Assembly: GCA_018057825.1 (NCBI GenBank)
Contig: JAGPCY010000005.1
Span: 62,001-126,000, forward strand
Direction of reading: 5' to 3'
Length of the DNA stretch: 64,000 bases
Source of the DNA: Kofleriaceae bacterium
Lineage (GTDB): Bacteria > Myxococcota_A > Polyangia > Haliangiales > Haliangiaceae
Below the pieces are notes generated by a model that made no database searches, had not been told where the DNA came from, and worked only from the letters and a program-made list of their open reading frames with translations. Every line of letters starts with the position of its first letter. Within the stretch, counting starts at the first letter, position 1. A program made the translations under genes and the position numbers. Below are positions 36,611 through 45,369 of the stretch, piece by piece.

Positions 36611-39103
36611 ATGCCGTGGGAGAGCCTTCGCACACGCATCGACTCGATGCCGCTTGTGCTTGCCGGCCCGATACTCCGTAAGGTGACGCCCAATTCGGTC
36701 ACAGTGTGGCTCGCTCTACGGCAACGTGCGGCTGTTACGCTCGAGATCCGCACTAGTCACGCCCTCGCGGACGTAGAACTCTTGACCGCGACTGCGCCGA
36801 CGACGCAGATCGGTCCGCGCCTCCACCTTCTTGCGATTACTGCTCGAACAGCAGTCCCGCTCGCGACCGGTGTGACGTACTTCTACAATTTGTCGTTTGC
36901 GACCGACACAGAGTCGATGTCGCTCGAAGTTGCGTCCGGGCTCGATGTCGCGAGCGACCTCTCTTACCCGCCGTACTTGCTTCCGACCTTCTCGCTGTGC
37001 CCAGACAATCTCGAAGATCTGCGCCTTTTTCACGGCTCATGTCGGAAGCCCCATGCCTCCGGCCCAGATTCGTTCGCGGTATTAGACAGCCTCATTCGCC
37101 AGTCGGTGACGACCCCCAACGGACGTCCACATCAGTTGATCCTGTCCGGCGATCAGATCTACGCGGACGAGGTTGCTGATCTATTGCTCATGATGTTGAC
37201 CGATGCAGGCGCTGTGCTGGTTGGCGTCGAAGGTCTGCCGCGGGTCGAGGGAGGCGAAACTGACGTACAGGTGCTTTGGCCGGGCTCGCGCCACGCGGTG
37301 ATCCGCGAGGCCGGCTACACCACTAGCGACACCCGCAGTCACCTGATGTCGTTCGGCGAGTACATGGCAATGTACCTGTTTGTTTGGTCGGCTACACTCT
37401 GGCCCGACGGCGAAGACCTGCCAGACTTTGACGACCTGCTAGCGGCAATGAACAACGGGGCCTCGCCGGCAGAAAAGGCGGCGGTTGGGAAGCTGCGCAA
37501 GGCGGCAACAGCTCAGCGCGCGCGCATCGTTGAGTTCAAGGATACCCTGCCTGCTGTACGGCGGGCGCTCGCCAACGTCCCAACGTACATGATCTTTGAC
37601 GATCACGACATCACGGATGACTGGAACCTCTACAGGTCCTTCTGTGACAAGGTATACGGCAATCCTCTTGGTGTTCGACTCATACAGAACGGATTGATTT
37701 CCTATGCGCTGTGCCAGCATTGGGGCAACGCGCCAGAGCAGTTTGCGTCAGCGGTCCCATTTCATCCGGCCGGCAAGCGTTTGCTTGATCTTCTTGGCTC
37801 GGCAACATCGTACTACGATATCGCTGATCGTCATGAATTGCGTCAGTATATGGGAGTGCACACGCCGGCAGAGATGGCGTCTCGTACGCCGTATCATCTG
37901 TTCCATGACATCGGTCATCGCTCGAACAGTGGCGACGGGCTGGTCGACACATCATCTTTGATTTTTCACTATACGATCGAGGGGTTGCGACATCAGTGCC
38001 TGGTCACCGACAGCCGGACCTGGCGGTCGTTTCCCCGGACCGCAGGCTGGGCCCCACCAGACCTCATCCTGTCGACAGAACTCGTGACTCAGATCGAACA
38101 CGCACCGCCACGTCTCGGACGCCAAACTGTACTTGTCATGACAACCAATCCCGTGGTGGGGCCAGTAATCCGCCAAGGGGCGCGCGACTTGCCTAACCTG
38201 CCGGGCGGCAACAAGCTTCGTAACGAGGACTTTAGCGACTCATGGGAGGTTGAACGCGTGGATTTCGCTCGCCTCCTAGCGTCCCTTTCGCGACGCTTCG
38301 CTCCCAATATGAGTGACGAACGAGTCGGCGCGGTCGTCGTACTCAGCGGTGACGTACATGCTAGTTCGGCTGCGCGAGTTCAATACTGGGCCGATGCTCA
38401 GACAGGTGACTCGCCATCCAATCCGACTCGTGCGCGTCTAGTGCTCGCCCAACTAGTGGGCAGTCCCATGCGCAACGGAAACGCTATGACCCGTGGGCAG
38501 CACACGCGCGGATGGGACTACATCCCGCCCGGTCAAATTGCGGCCATGGTGAGTCAACCTGTGAACCGCACGGAGAAGTTCGTGGGTTGGAATCCGTCGG
38601 CGATGGTTCACGGGCAGCGGGTTGGTGAGGCGTTGGTGGAGCGAGTGGGCCTTGGTCCTGAGGATATACCGCCAGTTACGATGCCTGAGTTGTTCGATAG
38701 CGATCGTCCGTTTGTCACGCTGCGTAGCCAGGTCTACACGCATCTGGTCTATATCGAAATGACCAATATCGAGATCGCGCCCCATTTTCGTATGCTGCTC
38801 AGATACCTGCGCGCTGATGCCGGCGGTCGCTACGGCCATTCCTCGCCGCCGTTTCCATCTGACAGTGAGTTGGCCGCGTCGGCGAGGCGGAATCACCTCT
38901 ATGGTGCGTATGCAGGCATCCGTGGCAATGGCGCTGAGGTTCTCGGACGTTCCAATATTGGTGAAGTGAAGATGACGCCCGCGGTGGTCTCTTATAGAGT
39001 TCATTGGCAAGAATCAATGACTGCGACCGAGATTGACTGGATTCGCTTCGATATCTCACTCGACGTCAGCGACGCGCCCTTTCAGTATCCAGGGCAGCCA
39101 TGA
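36611..39103 (+). CDS. PhoD-like metallophosphatase, no signal peptide
   Basis: 830 residues. An N-terminal fibronectin-like strand region (GPILRKVTPNSVTVWLALRQ) is followed by the metallophosphatase core. The metal-binding blocks are visible: GSCRKPH, GDQIYADEV, FDDHDITDDWN and LSGDVHAS. PhoD enzymes hydrolyse phosphodiesters or monoesters with Ca/Fe centres, but classical PhoD is exported by Tat; here the N-terminus (MPWESLRTRIDSMPL) shows no twin-arginine signal, so it is probably cytoplasmic. The stop overlaps the DUF6603-like gene by ATGA. Its GC content is clearly lower than in flanking housekeeping genes. Confidence 0.85.
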   Translation: MPWESLRTRIDSMPLVLAGPILRKVTPNSVTVWLALRQRAAVTLEIRTSHALADVELLTATAPTTQIGPRLHLLAITARTAVPLATGVTYFYNLSFATDTESMSLEVASGLDVASDLSYPPYLLPTFSLCPDNLEDLRLFHGSCRKPHASGPDSFAVLDSLIRQSVTTPNGRPHQLILSGDQIYADEVADLLLMMLTDAGAVLVGVEGLPRVEGGETDVQVLWPGSRHAVIREAGYTTSDTRSHLMSFGEYMAMYLFVWSATLWPDGEDLPDFDDLLAAMNNGASPAEKAAVGKLRKAATAQRARIVEFKDTLPAVRRALANVPTYMIFDDHDITDDWNLYRSFCDKVYGNPLGVRLIQNGLISYALCQHWGNAPEQFASAVPFHPAGKRLLDLLGSATSYYDIADRHELRQYMGVHTPAEMASRTPYHLFHDIGHRSNSGDGLVDTSSLIFHYTIEGLRHQCLVTDSRTWRSFPRTAGWAPPDLILSTELVTQIEHAPPRLGRQTVLVMTTNPVVGPVIRQGARDLPNLPGGNKLRNEDFSDSWEVERVDFARLLASLSRRFAPNMSDERVGAVVVLSGDVHASSAARVQYWADAQTGDSPSNPTRARLVLAQLVGSPMRNGNAMTRGQHTRGWDYIPPGQIAAMVSQPVNRTEKFVGWNPSAMVHGQRVGEALVERVGLGPEDIPPVTMPELFDSDRPFVTLRSQVYTHLVYIEMTNIEIAPHFRMLLRYLRADAGGRYGHSSPPFPSDSELAASARRNHLYGAYAGIRGNGAEVLGRSNIGEVKMTPAVVSYRVHWQESMTATEIDWIRFDISLDVSDAPFQYPGQP

Positions 39104-42100
39104 GTCTATTCGCTGTGTTCGTAGGCGAGTTAGTCGATGCTCTTGCTCCGCTGCGGCTTGCTGCGACGGATGAGGGGATCCGTGCGAGGCTGCTGGAGAT
39201 GTTGGGCACGAGCGTCGCCGCCGTCGATGCGGCGGGCCTATTGCCGGCCATGGTTGACCTGGCCGCCACAATCGATGACGTCGAGGCCACTCTTGCCTCA
39301 TGGGACACACTCGCCAATCTCCGCGACCGTCTCACCGCGGCTCGGCACCTGCTAGATGCGATTCGCGCGATCCGATCCGGAGTCGCTCCGGGTTCGTTCC
39401 TGCCGCAACTCGGACGGGAGATGCTCGAATTGCTGGCAGCACGCCATCTGCGTCTACGCTCGCCGCTGCTGTATCAAGCTGCGGTGCTGCTCGGGGTGCT
39501 CAGGCCGGTAGTCTTGCCCGACGTATACGAGAACGGTGTCCGTCTGCGCCGGTTCGCCGTGATTGAGCGACTGTCATCCACGCGGCTCCATGGTCTGCTC
39601 ACCGATCCCGTCGGGGCGTTGCGGGAGGATCTCGGGCCCGCGCCGCTCACAACGCGCGCCAAGGCCGACGCCACCGCGGACCTCGTCATTGAGCGCGCAG
39701 GCGGCTTTCTCAGCGCGTTGGGTATGCCTTGGCGGTACGGCGTCGGCCCTGATGACGAAACTTGGTTCGGTTCTGATGCGGCCAGCGTGCGTCACGTCCT
39801 GATGGTGCTGGCGCCTCATGACCTTGTCAGTGACGCCGGAGGGTACGGCACTGTTGGCGCTTGCTTCTCTTTGTCGCCTGCCGATGAGGCCGACTTCGGC
39901 GTCGTGGTCACACCGCTCGGCTTGCTCGACGCAGCACGCACTGTCGGCGACTGGGACGTAACGGCTCGCATGACTGGGAACGTGCAAGCGTTCGCGTTCG
40001 GTGGCGGCCGCGGGTTCGACTTGGTGGCCGACACAGGAACGGCCAGCGTGAACGTCGGCTTCACGGCGCGACGTGCGCCTTCCGGTGTCCCTTTCATCCT
40101 GGGTGCCGCGAGAGGCACGCGCCTCGAGTTCGACCGCGTGTCGTTTGATGGTTCGGCCATGCTTTCGACCACACGTCGGGAGCTGAAGCTCGGGTGCAGT
40201 GTCGAGCGGGTCGTGTTCGTCGCGACGAGCGACGGGGGCGATGGGTTCTTGCGCCACGTGCTCGGTGATGGCGAGTTGCGCGCCATGTTCGATTTTGGGG
40301 TGATGTACTCGAGTGGCTGGGGGCTGAGCTTCGAAGGCGGTGTCGGGCTGCAGACGCGGATTCCGTGTCGTGTCACGCTCGGTCCCATCACGATGGATGG
40401 GATTGTAGTAGTGCTTGAGTCCGCGCCTGAGGTGGTGCGGGTGGTGGTATCGTGTGGAGTCCAGGTCAGGCTTGGGGCTGTGCTGCTTGGCTTGGAAGGA
40501 GTGGGGAGTCAGCTTCTTGTGGCGTTGCCAGCGGAAGCGCCGGCTCGGGATTTCCATGTGGACTTCGATGTTCGGCCGCCCGATGGCGCGGCGATCTCGA
40601 TCGAGAACGCGATCGTGCGTGGCAGTGGATACTTGCGCTGTGTTGGGCCACGCTACTTGGGTGGGCTTTCGCTTGAGGCGCTTGGGGTGAGCTTGTCTGC
40701 GTTCGGGTTGCTGGACACGGATGTCCCTGGAGCGGGCTACTCGCTGGCGGCGGTGATCGCGGCTGGGTTTCGGCCGGTGCCGCTGCCGCTTGGGTTCACG
40801 CTGGAGGGGGTGGGCGGGCTGATCGGGATCCATCGACGGGTGGACACGGAGGCGCTGCGAGGAGCGGTGCGGACGGCGGCGGGGATGGCGGAGCTGTTCT
40901 TCCCGGCGGATCCGATGGCGCAAGCGGAGCGGTTGACGACGGAGCTGGGGAGGTACTTCCCTGCGGCGGAGGGGCGGCACGTGTTCGGGCCTGCGGTGAA
41001 GTTCGGGTGGGGAAACCCGACGGTGGTTCGGGGGACGGTGGCGGTGCTGCTGGAGCTGCCGGCGCCGGCGCGGGTGGTGGTGCTGGGGACGATGACGGCG
41101 AAGCTGCCGACGGAGGAGCAGGCGATCGTCGACCTGACGATGGACGTGGTGGGGGAGGTGGACGTGGGGCAGAAGCGCGCGGCGGTGGACGCGTCGCTGC
41201 GGAGCTCGACGATCGCGGGGTTCCCGATCACGGGGGACCTGGCGGCGCGGCTGTGCTGGGGAAACCCGCGGAGCTTCGCGCTGGCGATCGGAGGGTTCCA
41301 CTCGCAGTTCCGGCCGCCGGCGGAGTTCCCGACGCTGCGGCGGGTGCGGATCGAGCTGGGGTCGGGGGACGACCCGCGGCTGGACGCGGAGGGGTTCCTG
41401 GCGCTGACGTCGAACACGCTGCAGATGGGGGCACGGATCGACCTGTACGCGTCGGCGGGGCCGCTGAACATCACGGGGGGGCTGGGGTTCGAAACGCTGG
41501 TGCAGTTCTCGCCGTTCGGGCTGGCGGTGGACGTGTGGGCTGGGGTGAAGCTGCGGCGCGGCACGACGACGCTGGCGGGGGTGAGCTTCGAGGGCCACCT
41601 GCAGGGACCGAAGCCGTGGCGGATCGACGGCAAGGCGTGCCTGTCTTTGTGGTTCGTGGAGCTGTGCGTGCCGATCCATGTGACGTTCGGCAGCGGGGCG
41701 CCGGTCGCGGTGCCCGACCGGGCGATCTGGCCGGCGCTGCGGGCGGCGGTGGAGGCGCCGGCGGCGTGGGCGGCGGAGGTGCCGGGTGGCCTGACGGCGG
41801 CGATCGTGGCTGGGCCGGAGGAGGGCGCCGGGGTGGCGGGGCCGGCGCGCCGGGTCGACCCGTGCGCGACGCTGTCGATGACGCAGCAAGTGGTGCCGCT
41901 GGCGCGGAGGATCACGGCGTACGCGCAGGGGCGGCCGACGGGGATCGATCGGTTCGAGGTGACGGAGGTGCGGGTGGGGGGACAGGCGGTGCCGGCCGCG
42001 GCGGTGACGCCGGTCAAGGACTGGTTCGCGCCGGCGCAGTTCGAGGCGATGAGTGAGGCGGACAAGCTGTCGCGGCCGGGGTTCGAGGAGATGATGGCGG

Positions 42101-42504
42101 GCGTGGCGGTGGGTGCGGCGACGGTGCGCGCGGGGACGCCGCTCACGCGGGTGCTCGACTACGACACGGTGGTGATCGCGGGGGGACAGCGCCAGACCGC
42201 GGAGCGGTACCGACCGACGCGCGCGCTGCAGCTCGCGGGGACGGCGCTGTCGGCGACGGCGCAGGCGCCGCGCGGTCGCGGAGGCTCGGAGGCGTATGCG
42301 CCGCCGCCGGGGGCGGCGCCCGTGGTGACGCTGACCGAGGCGACGTATGTGATCGCGACGACGGATGCGTTGACGGCGCGGTGGGATCTGACGGAGGCGG
42401 CGAGTCGGAGCGAGGCCGAGCTCGCGCTGCGCGCGCACCTGGCGGCCCACCCTGGCGACGCGACGAGACTGCAGGTGGTCCCGAGCTACGAGGTGGCAGC
42501 ATGA
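39100..42504 (+). CDS. DUF6603-like protein, intact copy B
   Basis: 1134 residues, no signal peptide. The N-terminal 540 residues are helical at first (1-130) then beta-rich; the C-terminal 590 residues contain the core I assign, from memory of the family, to DUF6603: PVPLPLGFTLEGVGGLIGIHR, GRHVFGPAVKFGWGNP, LLELPAPARVVVLG, ALAIGGFHSQFRPP, TSNTLQMGARI and LQGPKPWRIDGKA. DUF6603 has no known function; the pattern of short Gly-rich strands suggests a large beta structure. The C-terminal half from 40733 is near-identical to copy A. Overlaps both neighbours by ATGA, so it is translationally coupled to the phosphatase and the 948-residue protein. Confidence 0.8.
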   Translation: MSLFAVFVGELVDALAPLRLAATDEGIRARLLEMLGTSVAAVDAAGLLPAMVDLAATIDDVEATLASWDTLANLRDRLTAARHLLDAIRAIRSGVAPGSFLPQLGREMLELLAARHLRLRSPLLYQAAVLLGVLRPVVLPDVYENGVRLRRFAVIERLSSTRLHGLLTDPVGALREDLGPAPLTTRAKADATADLVIERAGGFLSALGMPWRYGVGPDDETWFGSDAASVRHVLMVLAPHDLVSDAGGYGTVGACFSLSPADEADFGVVVTPLGLLDAARTVGDWDVTARMTGNVQAFAFGGGRGFDLVADTGTASVNVGFTARRAPSGVPFILGAARGTRLEFDRVSFDGSAMLSTTRRELKLGCSVERVVFVATSDGGDGFLRHVLGDGELRAMFDFGVMYSSGWGLSFEGGVGLQTRIPCRVTLGPITMDGIVVVLESAPEVVRVVVSCGVQVRLGAVLLGLEGVGSQLLVALPAEAPARDFHVDFDVRPPDGAAISIENAIVRGSGYLRCVGPRYLGGLSLEALGVSLSAFGLLDTDVPGAGYSLAAVIAAGFRPVPLPLGFTLEGVGGLIGIHRRVDTEALRGAVRTAAGMAELFFPADPMAQAERLTTELGRYFPAAEGRHVFGPAVKFGWGNPTVVRGTVAVLLELPAPARVVVLGTMTAKLPTEEQAIVDLTMDVVGEVDVGQKRAAVDASLRSSTIAGFPITGDLAARLCWGNPRSFALAIGGFHSQFRPPAEFPTLRRVRIELGSGDDPRLDAEGFLALTSNTLQMGARIDLYASAGPLNITGGLGFETLVQFSPFGLAVDVWAGVKLRRGTTTLAGVSFEGHLQGPKPWRIDGKACLSLWFVELCVPIHVTFGSGAPVAVPDRAIWPALRAAVEAPAAWAAEVPGGLTAAIVAGPEEGAGVAGPARRVDPCATLSMTQQVVPLARRITAYAQGRPTGIDRFEVTEVRVGGQAVPAAAVTPVKDWFAPAQFEAMSEADKLSRPGFEEMMAGVAVGAATVRAGTPLTRVLDYDTVVIAGGQRQTAERYRPTRALQLAGTALSATAQAPRGRGGSEAYAPPPGAAPVVTLTEATYVIATTDALTARWDLTEAASRSEAELALRAHLAAHPGDATRLQVVPSYEVAA

Positions 42505-42593
42505 GTGACGTGAACGCAGCCTTTCGCTTCTATCCCTGGGTTCGCCGCGGCGCCGCCGCGCAGCTCGCGACGCCGGATGGTGCGGCCGGCGGG
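40733..42593 (+). repeat. 1.86-kb direct repeat, copy 2
   Basis: Partner of 33274-35134. Left of the repeat the two DUF6603-like genes are clearly different in sequence; right of it copy 2 continues into the full-length downstream gene while copy 1 breaks off. Confidence 0.92.
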
Positions 42594-45347
42594 ACGCGAG
42601 CGGACGTACCGGTGGTAGTGCGGTTCAATGGCGATCCGGATCTCGAGGCGGCATCGAGCGTCGCCCTGGTCGGTCCGGGCGACGTGACCGGCTTCGACGC
42701 GCGGTCGATCAGTCGGCGCTCCCCACCCGAGCGAACCCTCGACGCCGAGCCGAACTACTTCCCGGCGATCGAGTTCGATCAGGCGGACCTGCCTTGGCGC
42801 TACACGCCGCGCACCGCCGACGCGACGGGACGCCTACGACCCTGGCTTTGCCTGGCGGCGTTCACCGAGGCGGAACTCGGGCCGTTCGAGGTGACCACGT
42901 CGACGCGCGCGCTCGAGGCCGTGACGCTCAAGGCCGGGGCCGCGATGCCCCCGGCCGCTCAGCTCTGGGCCTGGGCCCACGTCCAGGTCAGCGGTGACGA
43001 TGACCTTCTGCTCGAGGAACTCCTGGTCCGCCATCCCGGGCGGTGCCTGGCGCGGCTCCTGTGTCCACGCCGACTGGCCCCGAAGACGACGTACCAGATG
43101 CTCCTGATCCCGACCTTCGAGGTCGGTCGTCGGGCCGGGCTGCGCGAGCCCCTCGACGAGGCCACTGCCGCGCTGACGACGGCCTGGAACGGCGCGGCCC
43201 TCACCGCCGACCTGCGCGTGCCGATCTATCACCGCTGGACCTTCACCACGGGCTTCGAGGGTGACTTCGAGAGCCTGGTCCGAAGGCTGGCGCCGGCGCC
43301 CCTGCCGCCGACCGCAGGAGCCCGGGGCCTCGACGTCGCGAACCCGGGCGGCGGGCTGCCAGCCGCGGCGGCGACGCCGCTGGCACTGGGGGGAGCGCTG
43401 CGGCCACCCACGAGCCCAGCCCCGGCGCCGCTGGCGCCGGCCTTCGTCGACGGCCTGGTGGCGCTCTTGAATCTGCCGGCGACCGTGCGGGAGACCGGCG
43501 GGGCGCCGATCGTGGCGCCACCGATGTACGGGGCCTGGCACGCGAAGCGCGAGACGATTCCTTCGGCTGCCGCGCCCCCGGCGAGCGGCCCGGGCTGGTT
43601 CCGCGAGCTGAACCTCGATCCGCGGGCGCGGGTGGCGGCCTCGGTCGGTACCGAGGTCGTGCAGGAGCAGCAAGAGGGCTTGATGGCCTCGGCGTGGGCG
43701 CAGGTTGCCGGCATCCGTGAGGCCAACGCCCAACTCCGCGCGGCCCAGGTCGCGCGTGCGGTCGGGGAGCGGTTGCATCGACGCCACGTCGCGGCAGCCG
43801 AGGACGCCCGCGTGCTTGAGTTGACCGCGCCGGCCCTCGGTCAGATCCGAGCGACGAGCGCGACCGCGCGCGCGCGGGTCGAGCGCAGCCCGGCGCGGCT
43901 GGCGCTGTCGTCCACGGGGATGCGGCGGATCGCACGGTCGCTGGGGCCCGTGGGGCGTCGCCAGGGGCGGCCGGTCAGCGCGTCTCCTCACGTGCTCACC
44001 CGGGCCAACGCCTCGACGCTGGCGGCCCTGACCGCGACGCCGGTGCCGTTGCCGCGATCGGTGCCGACGCAGGGGTGGCTCGAAGAGGTCCTCAAGCGAC
44101 CCTTCCCGCAGCCGGCGGAGGTCGAACAGGCCCCGCCGGCGGCGAAGGCCTACGCGTGGGATCCGATCGACGGCAAGGTCCCCGAGCGGTGGGATGAGGG
44201 AGACGGGACGGACAGTCCATCGATGGCCGCCTTTCGCGCCGCGGCGCGCGCACTGCTCGGCCGCGATCGCACCGCCGACAAGGGCGAGACCCTGACCCGG
44301 CTCGATCTGCCTGCGCTGCGCGCGACGGTGCAGGCGGCGGTCGACCCGCGCGTGACCATCGTCCAGGCGATGACCGCGCGCCTGGTACGCGCCCCTGGCT
44401 TCACGTGGTCACCGACCGATCCGCTGGCCCCGGTGATGGCGCATCCGGTGTTCCCGCAGCCAATGTTCCAGCCGCTGGCCGAGCGGTCGCCCGACTGGAT
44501 CTTGCCGGGGCTCTTCGACCTTCCAGCGGATCGGGTCACGCTGGCCAAGACCAATCCGGCGTTCATCGAGGCCTACATGGTCGGGCTCAACCACGAGCTA
44601 GCCCGGGAGCTGCTGTGGCGCGAGTATCCGTCCGATCAGCGCGGCAGCTACTTCCGGCAGTTCTGGGATCCAGCCGGGGTCGAGGTGTCGCCGGTGCCTG
44701 AGACCGCGAAGGACGTGCGGCCGCTCCACGGGTGGGACGCGTCGTCTCCGCTGGGGAGCCACAGCCCCCGGCCGCTGGCGCCGGGCCACGAACACCTGGT
44801 GCTGGTCATTCGCGGTGAGGTGCTCAGGCGCTATCCCGGGACGTTGGTCTACGCGCAGCGCGCGACCCGGGCCGGCGCGCTGGTGGGCCTGGGCTCCGAG
44901 CAGCGGCGCCCGGTGTTCTCGGGGCGGTTGCCGCCGGACGTGGCGTTGTTCGGCTTCACGTTGACCGACGCGGAGGTGCGCGGCGACGGCACCGCGGCCA
45001 ACCCAGGCTGGTGCTTCGTGTTCGAGGAGCAGCCGGGCGATCCGCGCTTCGGCCTCGACGTGGGGACCGCCCCTGCGCCACCCGCAGCGACCTGGGACGA
45101 CCTGTCGTGGGGCCACCTGGCGGCGACGCCGGAGGCCCAGGCGGCGATCGCGTACATCGACCTGGCGTCGGCGTTGCCGCTGCGGCCCACGGCCGAGCCG
45201 GCGGGGGGCGTTGGCTGGCAGGCGAGCGCGGGTCCGGGACAACCGATCGCCCGCGGCGCCGACCACGCCGTCATCACGTTGCAGCGCGCGGTCCGCGTCG
45301 CGATCCACGGCGCGGACCTATTGCCGACGGCGCCGACGCCGTCCTGA
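42501..45347 (+). CDS. uncharacterised 948-residue island protein
   Basis: I do not recognise a named family. There is no signal peptide or membrane helix. N-terminal beta-rich region (VPVVVRFNGDPDLE), an Ala/Pro-rich linker at about residues 270-330, a helical middle (EVVQEQQEGLMASAWAQVAGIREANAQLR, about 390-440), and a conserved-looking end (LPPDVALFGFTLTDAE, GWCFVFEEQPGDPRFGLD). It starts inside the DUF6603 stop (ATGA) and is followed after 22 bases by the 1411-residue gene. The helical stretch could be a coiled coil. It is likely a structural component of a complex formed with its neighbours; this is inference from coupling. Confidence 0.78.
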   Translation: MSDVNAAFRFYPWVRRGAAAQLATPDGAAGGTRADVPVVVRFNGDPDLEAASSVALVGPGDVTGFDARSISRRSPPERTLDAEPNYFPAIEFDQADLPWRYTPRTADATGRLRPWLCLAAFTEAELGPFEVTTSTRALEAVTLKAGAAMPPAAQLWAWAHVQVSGDDDLLLEELLVRHPGRCLARLLCPRRLAPKTTYQMLLIPTFEVGRRAGLREPLDEATAALTTAWNGAALTADLRVPIYHRWTFTTGFEGDFESLVRRLAPAPLPPTAGARGLDVANPGGGLPAAAATPLALGGALRPPTSPAPAPLAPAFVDGLVALLNLPATVRETGGAPIVAPPMYGAWHAKRETIPSAAAPPASGPGWFRELNLDPRARVAASVGTEVVQEQQEGLMASAWAQVAGIREANAQLRAAQVARAVGERLHRRHVAAAEDARVLELTAPALGQIRATSATARARVERSPARLALSSTGMRRIARSLGPVGRRQGRPVSASPHVLTRANASTLAALTATPVPLPRSVPTQGWLEEVLKRPFPQPAEVEQAPPAAKAYAWDPIDGKVPERWDEGDGTDSPSMAAFRAAARALLGRDRTADKGETLTRLDLPALRATVQAAVDPRVTIVQAMTARLVRAPGFTWSPTDPLAPVMAHPVFPQPMFQPLAERSPDWILPGLFDLPADRVTLAKTNPAFIEAYMVGLNHELARELLWREYPSDQRGSYFRQFWDPAGVEVSPVPETAKDVRPLHGWDASSPLGSHSPRPLAPGHEHLVLVIRGEVLRRYPGTLVYAQRATRAGALVGLGSEQRRPVFSGRLPPDVALFGFTLTDAEVRGDGTAANPGWCFVFEEQPGDPRFGLDVGTAPAPPAATWDDLSWGHLAATPEAQAAIAYIDLASALPLRPTAEPAGGVGWQASAGPGQPIARGADHAVITLQRAVRVAIHGADLLPTAPTPS

Positions 45348-45369
45348 CCTCTAACTCGGCGAGCAAGAC

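Noticed and set aside
33274-42593. Insertion-sequence or transposon origin of the 1.86-kb repeats.
   Set aside because: The repeats contain part of the DUF6603 gene and no transposase, and I see no terminal inverted repeats or target duplications at their ends.
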